Shown here in pieces: positions 53,916 through 61,555 of a DNA stretch of 64,000 nucleotides. Numbering within the stretch: the first letter of the stretch is position 1; every line of letters begins with the position of its first letter. Position numbers and translations under genes: made by a program. The notes under the pieces were generated by a model. It was not told where the DNA came from, made no database searches, and saw only the letters and a program-made list of their open reading frames with translations. Source of the stretch: Turritopsis dohrnii (taxonomy: Eukaryota > Cnidaria > Hydrozoa > Anthoathecata > Oceaniidae); contig BQMF02000832.1 in assembly GCA_027922465.2 (NCBI GenBank), positions 20,382-84,381 on the forward strand, in the 5' to 3' direction.

Positions 53916-54160
53916 GTTTGTTGTAATTTGCTATATAAGAGTTTGCTATCTTCTTATAAGTTTGTTGAAATTTGCTGTATAAGAGTTTGCTATCTTCTTA
54001 TAAGTTTGTTGAAATTTGCTGTATAAGAGTTTGCTATCTTCTTATAAGTTTGTTGAAATTTGCTGTATAAGAGTTTGCTATCTTCTTATAAGTTTGTTGA
54101 AATTTGCTGTATAAGAGTTTGCTATCTTCTTATAAGTTTGTTGAAATTTGCTGTATAAGT
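53916..54160. repeat. 44-bp tandem repeat, about 5.5 copies
   Basis: The unit begins GTTTGTTGAAATTTGCTGTA and contains TATAAGAG and TTATAAG. Copies 2-5 are essentially identical. It lies between two leftward genes, so it may be a repeated promoter-like or replication-related region. Confidence 0.85.
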
Positions 54161-54198
54161 TTGTTACAAGAGTTATGTAACAAATAACATCAACCTGC

Positions 54199-54804
54199 TC
54201 AGCAAATCGCATACGTTCTTGGGTGTTCCATCCTCATGACTAGGCATGTGTGTTTCCCCGCATTTAACTTTTCATTGACCTCTTTCAAATTTTCTTTCAA
54301 TTCAATGATATAATTCTCTTCATGAATGGTGGTTAGATCTTTTCTATCTTTTGGGTACCACACATATAACATTTTAGCTTGCCGTCGTAAATTTTTAGGT
54401 ATAGCTGTGTATGATTGTGTGAGTAACCATAGCGAATGATTTCGATGTCTGCCGCTAATTGCCAACTCGAGCAAAGGGTTTCTCTTTTTGTCCAATTTTT
54501 CATCAGCTATGATGTCGTCAATGAGGAATAAGGTTTTGTATCCGGCGCAAAAGAAGTCCATTTTCTTAATATATTCATACAAAGATCCTTCCGGCTCAAT
54601 TAAAATCACATAGCTGTCATTCCAGAACCACTTCCGATCTCTGTAAGTCTGATTCCACCTTAAGGTGGGACATATAATCACGATGAAATCAAAGTGATCA
54701 AAGTATTGATTTTCTAATAATTTTACAACACGATCCGTTTTGCCGCACGATGTTGGTCCGACGAATAATGCCGTGTGAGGTTCTTTCATGTAAAGTGTGT
54801 CCAT
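54199..54804 (-). CDS. Element 2 packaging ATPase (A32-like)
   Basis: 201 residues. Walker A is VGPTSCGKTDRV (about residues 15-26), Walker B is LFLIDDIIAD (about 92-101), and SGRHRNHSLWLLTQS is the arginine/sensor region. This is the expected genome-packaging motor for virus-like elements. It has little visible similarity to the ATPase of element 1 outside these motifs. The ATG is one base past the stop of the capsid gene, so they are probably cotranscribed. Intact. Confidence 0.8.
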   Translation of the reverse strand: MDTLYMKEPHTALFVGPTSCGKTDRVVKLLENQYFDHFDFIVIICPTLRWNQTYRDRKWFWNDSYVILIEPEGSLYEYIKKMDFFCAGYKTLFLIDDIIADEKLDKKRNPLLELAISGRHRNHSLWLLTQSYTAIPKNLRRQAKMLYVWYPKDRKDLTTIHEENYIIELKENLKEVNEKLNAGKHTCLVMRMEHPRTYAIC

Positions 54805-54805
54805 T

Positions 54806-56122
54806 TTAATATAACGCAGACATAAATTCTCCGTTTTGAATATTTAATTGAGCGTCCATTATTAGATATATATATGCGTTTAAGTTTCCTGCAGTTTCAG
54901 CGGTCTTTTCAATCTGTAAAGTGATGCCTTCACTCGCATTTTCAATCCTTCGACCGGTCCCATGCAAAGCATTCTCATCAATTGTTCTGAAATCTAACCA
55001 TAGAGCATACTTGTTTGTCAAGTAATCAGCGACTTTTACATCATGTAATCCCAAGCGCTTTCGGTTTTCGCCGACGCTATTATCTTTTGGTTTTCCTTCA
55101 GCAAAATACTTGCAAATCTCATTGTATTGTTCAAACGGCTGCATCCCTTGAGCAAAAAGTTGGTTAGGCTTACCCTCAACGATGACTGATACCTTTTTGA
55201 TCTTTGGATTGTAGAATTTGCAGGTTTCTCGTTTGTAGGATTCTTCTTCTTCAAACAGAACTAAGATACCCTTCAAAGATTTGGCAGGTGTGTTGAATGA
55301 CCAATTCCACGTTGTGTCTGACTTGTTTACTCTAATTTGTCTGTGTCGCAAAATCCTATCATAGAGCAAAGCCATGTTTTGATATTCAGAAGCGATTTGT
55401 CTAGCCAACGTGGGTTGTGTCACAAGCTCATATTCAAGTGAGATGTTAGATATTTTGTATTTACCATCTGGGTCTCGTTTTTGACCTGCGGCGGTATCTG
55501 GAGGGTCAGAATAAATAACTCGGTTATAGTCGTTAAATGTGATCTCGTAACAAAGCCTATTACCTAAACCTGCTTGATAATATGGAATAGTACTATCTAG
55601 CATCTCAAAGTCGAGTGGAATGACAAATTTGTTTTTATAGGTGTCAGCAATGGCTTTGTCTTCCGCATCATCGTCCTTTTTATCAGAAGCACCAATCCTC
55701 AATTTCATACAATTCTCTGTACACCCATCGTCGATGATGATACCCTGTCTTATCGCGTTTCTCTTTTCAAACTTGGTTAACCATAAATCTCTGTAACACC
55801 CAAAAAGATCAAAGTCATCGATGCTCAATATCTCGTTACCTTCGAACTTGACAGCCAACTTCTTAACGATAGCTCTTCCAATGTTACTGACCAATGTTCT
55901 TTTTGAGTCAGCTTTCGATTCGAGTTCAATATCAAAACTTAGATTCGTTGTTCCTGGGATAATGACATCATCACTTCCTAAATTTGGAAACCTAACCAAT
56001 AATAGCTGATTTTGATCGATCTCACTCGGATTGTGTGTGACAATTACTTTTTGACGAGAACCTTTTACACCGCGGGCAGTTCTAAGTGAACGTTCTGGAT
56101 TTAACCTCTTTCCATACTCCAT
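54806..56122 (-). CDS. Element 2 major capsid protein candidate (double jelly roll)
   Basis: 438 residues. The composition is beta-rich with strands such as NQLLLVRFPNLGSDDVIIPG, FDIELES and NKFVIPLDFEML. Its size, its place directly upstream of the packaging ATPase and next to a penton-like gene, and its C-terminal LNAYIYLIMDAQL strand fit a double-jelly-roll shell protein. The sequence is unlike the capsid protein of element 1. A basic N-terminal arm (RSLRTARGVKGSRQK) may bind DNA. No breaks seen. Confidence 0.65.
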   Translation of the reverse strand: MEYGKRLNPERSLRTARGVKGSRQKVIVTHNPSEIDQNQLLLVRFPNLGSDDVIIPGTTNLSFDIELESKADSKRTLVSNIGRAIVKKLAVKFEGNEILSIDDFDLFGCYRDLWLTKFEKRNAIRQGIIIDDGCTENCMKLRIGASDKKDDDAEDKAIADTYKNKFVIPLDFEMLDSTIPYYQAGLGNRLCYEITFNDYNRVIYSDPPDTAAGQKRDPDGKYKISNISLEYELVTQPTLARQIASEYQNMALLYDRILRHRQIRVNKSDTTWNWSFNTPAKSLKGILVLFEEEESYKRETCKFYNPKIKKVSVIVEGKPNQLFAQGMQPFEQYNEICKYFAEGKPKDNSVGENRKRLGLHDVKVADYLTNKYALWLDFRTIDENALHGTGRRIENASEGITLQIEKTAETAGNLNAYIYLIMDAQLNIQNGEFMSALY

Positions 56123-56173
56123 TATTAATTATGATATATATATATATAATTAATTATTACTTTTTATCTCGGT

Positions 56174-56725
56174 TTAGCGGATGTGCAAAACAACGGTTCT
56201 TCCTAGGTCTTCTTTTAGCATATTGCAATGTTGATCTGTGATTTTCAACGTGAGAGACTGAAATACACCATTTTTTAATTTTTTGTACTGAGGGTTTTTA
56301 GGCTCAACATGTGTGAAGTCACTATATTCAGCCATGTGATAGGTTAGTAAAATATCACTTAGCTTTCCATTCTCAAGATTTTGAGTGTTGTCGAGTTCAG
56401 ATAGATGCAAATTAATTTTGATTATTTTAGCGAGCTTATTTGTTTTGATTATTCGAGGGTCTTTGTCTAATGAGGTAAGTTCTACATCACCTGCTAAAAA
56501 GGCACCTGCTAAAAAGGCATTCAATTCCCTGCTCGTGAATGTTCCTTGAGGTACCAACTTTTCAGCTTTCCCATGAGTCAGTTTCAACTCTTTGGTTATT
56601 TCATACGTAACATTGTCTGCAAACATATCAACCAATGCAATTTCTTTTGAGCCATCCAAGTTTTGAATGGGGTAAGATAGATATATGGTCTTTTCTCCTT
56701 TTGCGATATTTACTGTGATATACAT
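56174..56725 (-). CDS. Element 2 penton-like minor capsid protein
   Basis: 183 residues with beta-rich composition. The C-terminal GVFQSLTLKITDQHCNML followed by GRTVVLHIR parallels the last strands of Polinton penton proteins. It is first in the capsid-ATPase block, 51 bases before the major capsid gene. A short in-frame duplication (56491-56520) repeats five residues (FLAGA/FLAGD), which may be a recent slippage. The call is based on position and strand pattern. Confidence 0.6.
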   Translation of the reverse strand: MYITVNIAKGEKTIYLSYPIQNLDGSKEIALVDMFADNVTYEITKELKLTHGKAEKLVPQGTFTSRELNAFLAGAFLAGDVELTSLDKDPRIIKTNKLAKIIKINLHLSELDNTQNLENGKLSDILLTYHMAEYSDFTHVEPKNPQYKKLKNGVFQSLTLKITDQHCNMLKEDLGRTVVLHIR

Positions 56726-56763
56726 TTCTTGTATTAGAGAATAGAGGATTATATTTTTAAATA

Positions 56764-57923
56764 ATGGAGAACATTTTTAAATATGCTCCCAATGCGCTTT
56801 ATAAGCCAAATGGAGGACAATACCTTCAGATATTGAATTCTAAAGATTTATACAAACAAACAATTATTGTCTCTGAAAATGGTTCTTTTCCTGCGAGCTT
56901 TCCCAATATTTTTACTAATTATGAAATGGATGAAAATGAACAACGCATGAAAATTTGGAAGGAACAACCATTTAAATTATGGCAAACCCAACTCAATTTT
57001 GTCACTTGGTGTGCTTCAAGTGCTTGTGGGGTCAGTTCTGAACACCTGAAAGAAGGTCGCTCTACTCCTATGATTAGAGCAGTATATCGTTTTCACGTCT
57101 ATTATCATATTAGACGAATCATTAAGCGTCTGCAGACACCTCTACCTTTTGAAGATAGTTTCAACCAATACGATAATCCTTATAACAAAGAAGAGTTTTT
57201 AAAAATCTGTAGTGAATATGGTGTCGATTCTGATCCTAAAAAATACAAAGGGCAATATTTTTACAGCTCGTATCAAAAAAGACGTAGAGACTATCCAACG
57301 CCAGGTGTGAGTTATTTCACAGACGACTCCATGACACGATGGATTATAGAAAAATCTAAAGGCTTTACAAAAACAGGTCTCGTAAAAATTTCAGAGAGTG
57401 TTAGAGCATATGCTTATCTTGTTCTTAGTTCGCAAGCCTCAGCTCGTTCTTCTATTTTAGGTAATAATTCAAGCTCTTTGACAGCTCAAAGAGTTTTTAT
57501 GAACAACTTTGAAGACATTGTTAACCGCAGAGTTGATATTCAAGATAACATTAAACGTTATCAAGATACTTTAATTACGCTTCAAGCAAAGTTGATTATT
57601 CTGTTGGACAAGGTATTTACATGTTACCTAGTGACATGAATCTAAACATCAAGTCGGGAGTGTCTGGTTATAATAATAAAATTCTCATATCTAATGACAA
57701 CTTGAGCCTCGGAAGAAATAAAATGATTAATGTTATGCAAGAGCATCATATTTCACCCAAAGTGATTAGCTCTCCAACACAAACAAAACATAAAAGTTCA
57801 CAAAAGGAAGTTCACAAAAGAGTAGTGAGTCAAACAGATTCACTCCCATCTCACGAAGAAGAGAAAATAGCTTTGGTTTTAGCGATTACCACGATGTTTA
57901 GTATATGGTATGTATTTCGCTGA
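56764..57923 (+). pseudogene. Element 2 conserved-type hypothetical protein, one frameshift
   Basis: The frame 56764-57639 (291 residues) and the frame 57621-57923 (100 residues) look like two parts of one protein. In the stretch about 57588-57620 the first frame turns into low-quality sequence while the second frame is already open and of better quality. Features include APNALYKPNGGQYLQ, FVTWCASSACGVS, YRFHVYYHIRRIIKRL and SWTRW-like aromatic patches. In the second part there is a YNNKILISNDNLSLGR segment and a C-terminal membrane-like end (IALVLAITTMFSIWYVF). The cause may be a one-base deletion, a sequence error or programmed shifting. Function unknown; the gene is divergent from the capsid block. 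Confidence 0.6.
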
Positions 57924-59188
57924 TCAGCGCATGTAGTTTGCAATTATAGCCGGCATTGTGGATACATGCTAACACTTCTAAGCCCTGGCGTTTGTAGAAT
58001 TTCGATCGAAATGACGGTAACCTGAATGTCTCTATGGACCAGAGAAACCTGACAGTGATAAATCACCCAGACACAATGCTAACCATTCCGCGATATATTC
58101 AATACAACTGCGGGGAAGTGCGCACTCATGCAAGTTTTACAACCAGAACATGAGAGATCTACAACCGCCGAAGTATATATACTTCCTCTCAGACGAACTG
58201 CGTGGGGTTCGAACACACGACCTTGTTGTTACAAGTTAGCGTTCTTATCCACTAGACTACGCTGATCTGTATGTTATATGTATTGTTAGCTCATTTATGT
58301 TATAAAAATGAAACTACTACAAACTGCTTTTTACTACATTTTTATGAGATATTTAATTGTTTACATTTATGAGTAGTTTGTGGTTATAATAATAAAAACT
58401 GCTTACGTGTTGTTATTTGAGAATTTTATTATGTAATCATTTTGTTATGTAATCAAAATAACAAAATGCTATATAGTCATAACAAAAAAGCTGTTTTGAA
58501 CATAAAAAGATGGTTACCGTCAAATCGAAGAAAATTATAGCGTTCCGAGGGACACCACAAGCAGACACTGAGATCTAAATGAATGATATAAAACCCAAGA
58601 GCGGAATAATTTGAAAATTGTGGTGAACAGGCGACAGAGTCTGCTGGAAAGGGAAGGTCTAGTGGAGCGGCTAGATTGGAACTGGATGGTGCCGTCCGCT
58701 CCCGGTATTCACCACAAAATGTGCCAAAAGTTGTCGGGAAAAACAATGTGACTAGATGTAATATACTCGAACAGATCATGAACGGCCATTGCGTGCGTAG
58801 TAGTCGGAGTTCGTAAGTAGTCACACACAAATAGTCTAAGATCTAGGGGTAGAGCTCAGAGCTGGTGGATTCGAGAAGCCAGGGTGGAGTGCCGGTTAGA
58901 TCGAAGACAATGAATTAAAAACCCTCTAGGGTATCACAACAACAACAACAACAACAACAACAAAAACCCTAGGGGGTTCTCCTAAGGGAGTTTTGTTTTC
59001 AATAATAATAATAAGTTCATGGTTGGACTCATTTATTGATTAAACTTTATGTAGGGAAATACCCTAATATTTAAAAACTGCTTACGTGTTGTTATTTGAG
59101 AATTTTGTTATGTAATCAAAATAAGATCGTCACGTATATACAAAAAGAAACTGATATAAAGGGATATGATCATAAGTATATATAGACA
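57924..59188. other. Non-coding insert region in element 2
   Basis: It contains a tRNA-like SINE (58150-58275), a direct repeat (about 58397-58465 and 59077-59125, CTGCTTACGTGTTGTTATTT), and a segment with CAA and AAT microsatellites near 58940-59010. The minus-strand ORF within it is probably accidental. GATATAAAGG and TATATATAG just before 59189 look like a promoter. Confidence 0.5.
58150..58275 (-). repeat. tRNA-derived SINE-like element
   Basis: On the minus strand GTAGTCTAGTGGATAAGAAC fits a pol III A box and GGTCGTGTGTTCGAACCCC fits a B box, with tRNA-like spacing. The acceptor stem is imperfect, so this is a SINE rather than a tRNA gene. Confidence 0.55.
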
Positions 59189-59509
59189 ATGGAATTCCCA
59201 ACAGTTGATACATTCGAACAAACAATCAAAAAGCAAAACAAGGAACAAATGACAGAGATCATAAAGTGGCGAGAGCTACCTGAAAACGTGATTTATCATG
59301 TTAAATTTGTTTCTACAAAAGCTATGTATGCAGAGTTGAAAGACGGAACAGGAAATATATATAAGGTGTGGTTGCCTGAAAGACTTTTCGTTGAATTAAA
59401 TGATTATGGTTGGAGCTCTAGAGAGGCCTTTGTCAGACCGAAAGGTCTCAAACAATCTCAAAAGAATTCAGAAAGACAATTCTTTGATTATGACATTATA
59501 TGGCGCTAG
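59189..59509 (+). CDS. Element 2 small beta-rich protein, possible OB fold
   Basis: 106 residues. After a polar N-terminal helix (VDTFEQTIKKQNKEQ) comes a beta-rich stretch with ELPENVIYHVKFVSTKAM, AELKDGTGNIYKVWLPERL and an aromatic end. A single-stranded-DNA-binding OB fold would suit it and a replicating element, but this is a guess from strand pattern. The promoter-like GATATAAAGG lies about 35 bases upstream. Its first 60 or so bases and upstream region are duplicated at 61020-61115. Confidence 0.45.
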   Translation: MEFPTVDTFEQTIKKQNKEQMTEIIKWRELPENVIYHVKFVSTKAMYAELKDGTGNIYKVWLPERLFVELNDYGWSSREAFVRPKGLKQSQKNSERQFFDYDIIWR

Positions 59510-59565
59510 ATAAAATCTCGTCGACTCATCTTTACTTGTTTCTAGTAAAGATACTTTTGTACGAT

Positions 59566-60549
59566 TCACCAACCTTGCACATAATCAGGAGGTAGCTCTG
59601 TATCTTCAGGTATTAATATTAACTCTTCTTTCACAAAAGCTCGTTCAGGTCCATCTTGAAGGTAATACATTACACGGTTACCAGGTTGCTCTATTACCTC
59701 ACTCAATCTATATGTCTTCTTTGACCATATCCTATCTGTTGCTCTTTTTCGATGGTCGTCGTGCTCTTCACCCGGTTGCAATAGATATCTATACAAACCA
59801 TCTTGAGGTAATTTTTCTTCAGGTGGATAGCTCTCTCGTTTAGCGAGAGTTACCTCTTTCATTTTAATAGCATCTTTCGGTTTCATATCGATCATCCGAG
59901 TCTTCGTATCGTTTAATCTATCCACAAGTTTATACAAATATTTGACCCATGTAGATGATACCTTTTCCGAATCGTTCAGTTCTTGAGCATCTTGTATTTT
60001 GAATAAATTTTCGGCAAGTATCTTGTTCAACGCCTCGACAAACGCTGTATGGGTATGCTTATATTTAGTAGTTACTCTTTTAATTTCGACGTTATTCTTC
60101 TCCAACAGCTTTGTCACATCGGCTTTGAATTCTGAACCGTTATCACATTGAAATACTTTTGGGTAGTTTAAGGGTCCAACTCTATAGATATCTCTTATCA
60201 TATCGGCAACCTCTTTGGCTTTCTTAGTCTTCAAAGGTCGGGCTACTTTGTAACGTGAAGCAACATCGATACCGGATAAGATGTACTTGTATTTATTACC
60301 ATATAGCATATCACTAGGCATGTACAATATATCAAATTGGTGAATCTCATTCGGTTTAGTCACTTCATAATGTGAACGTTCAACATGTTTCGGTGCTGGT
60401 AAATGTACTTGCCACAAAGCTTGTTTTGATAGCCACTTCTTAATTACCTTCGGTTTGAAGTCGAATCCTCTTAGATTGCGAACAGCCTTTTGTCCTTTCC
60501 ACAAGTTTTGAGGTTGATAATAAATCTCTTGAAGTTTAGTGTCTGACAT
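59566..60549 (-). CDS. Element 2 rve-type integrase
   Basis: 327 residues. The catalytic core has D in IHQFDILYMP (about 73), D in VFQCDNGSEF (about 135) and E in TAFVEALNKIL (about 171), with a D-35-E spacing. The C-terminus (RIWSKKTYRLSEVIEQ, VMYYLQDGPERAFVKEEL) looks like an SH3/chromo-like DNA-binding domain. It would insert the element DNA. It lies alone on the minus strand between two rightward small genes, unlike the integrase of element 1. Intact. Confidence 0.85.
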   Translation of the reverse strand: MSDTKLQEIYYQPQNLWKGQKAVRNLRGFDFKPKVIKKWLSKQALWQVHLPAPKHVERSHYEVTKPNEIHQFDILYMPSDMLYGNKYKYILSGIDVASRYKVARPLKTKKAKEVADMIRDIYRVGPLNYPKVFQCDNGSEFKADVTKLLEKNNVEIKRVTTKYKHTHTAFVEALNKILAENLFKIQDAQELNDSEKVSSTWVKYLYKLVDRLNDTKTRMIDMKPKDAIKMKEVTLAKRESYPPEEKLPQDGLYRYLLQPGEEHDDHRKRATDRIWSKKTYRLSEVIEQPGNRVMYYLQDGPERAFVKEELILIPEDTELPPDYVQGW

Positions 60550-60659
60550 TTTTTTATTTATTTATAAACAACGTTTTATTTTAGCTCATTTTGTTAAAAA
60601 AATGACATCAAAGTGGGTTAAAGTTTATCTCTTTTATATATAAAGAATAAAGCATAAAC

Positions 60660-60962
60660 ATGACCGACAAAACAGAATCAGATTACGAGTCAATGACTCG
60701 TGACGCTTTACGAAAATTATGTGCGTCACGAAAAATAAAATATGTTAACCAAATGAACAAAGCTAAATTACTCGAGGTACTTGAGAAAAATGATAAGGAT
60801 CCATTATTTCTTTGTGATCCTGAAATGAAAAAAGCATTTTACACACGCTATTCAAACTGGATGAAAAACAACGAAGAAAAATATCTCAGCTATCGAGAGA
60901 GTTATAACGAGAAGTTAAGGATGGCTCGCAAACAAAATAAATTGGCTCGTTCATCCTTGTAG
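60660..60962 (+). CDS. Element 2 small SAP-like protein
   Basis: 100 residues. A SAP-type helix-extended loop-helix is seen at about 12-45 (MTRDALRKLCASRKIKYV then NKAKLLEVLEKND), which would bind DNA. The C-terminal half is charged and helical. TATATATAAAGAAT lies about 25 bases upstream. Parts of this gene are duplicated in the chimeric segment at 61062-61430. Confidence 0.6.
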   Translation: MTDKTESDYESMTRDALRKLCASRKIKYVNQMNKAKLLEVLEKNDKDPLFLCDPEMKKAFYTRYSNWMKNNEEKYLSYRESYNEKLRMARKQNKLARSSL

Positions 60963-61061
60963 AGTTTTTTTTTGTTAAATTCGAGTAACAAATGTTAGAT
61001 CTGAAAAATGATATTTGAAACTGATATAAAGAGATATGAAACAAGTATATATATATAGACA

Positions 61062-61349
61062 ATGAAATCCCCAACAGTTGAAACATTCGAACAAACAATC
61101 AAAAAGCAAAATAAGGATCTTGAAATAAAACCCAGAAAAGCTAAATTGCTCGAGGATCCATTGTTTCTTTTTAATCTTGAAATGAAACTCAGAAAAGCTA
61201 AATTGCTCGAGGGTCCATTGTTTCTTTGTGATCTTGAAATGGAACTCAGAAAAGCTAAATTGCTCGAGGTAATTGAGAAAAATGATGAGCGTCTATTGTT
61301 TCATTTCAAGATTAAAAAGAAACTCAGAAATGCTATTCAAACTGGATGA
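61062..61349 (+). pseudogene. Chimeric duplicate of two neighbouring genes
   Basis: The promoter and first about 17 codons copy the gene at 59189. The frame then enters three degenerate repeats of about 60 bases (AAAGCTAAATTGCTCGAGG) taken from the SAP gene at 60660. After the stop, 61345-61410 copies the end of that gene out of frame. It has no independent domain. Probably a non-functional rearrangement. Confidence 0.65.
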
Positions 61350-61555
61350 AAAACAACGAAGAAAAATATCTCAGCTATCGAGAGAGTTATAACGAGAAGT
61401 TAAGGATGGCTTTTTTTTGTTACTTAAATTCGAGTAACAAATGTTAGATCTGAAAAAAAAAAAAAAAAAAAAAAATGATATTTGAAACTCATATAAAGAC
61501 AACATAACCACTTATATATATGATCTCTTAAATATTATATAAATAATTATATAAT

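Noticed and set aside
53916..54160. CRISPR-like array
   Set aside because: The repeats are directly adjoining with no variable spacers, in a eukaryotic element.
58150..58275. Functional tRNA gene
   Set aside because: A and B boxes are present but the acceptor stem does not pair well; SINE origin is more likely.
58477..58830. Minus-strand 117-residue ORF
   Set aside because: It overlaps a repeat segment, lacks any domain-like pattern, and the plus strand has equally open pieces.
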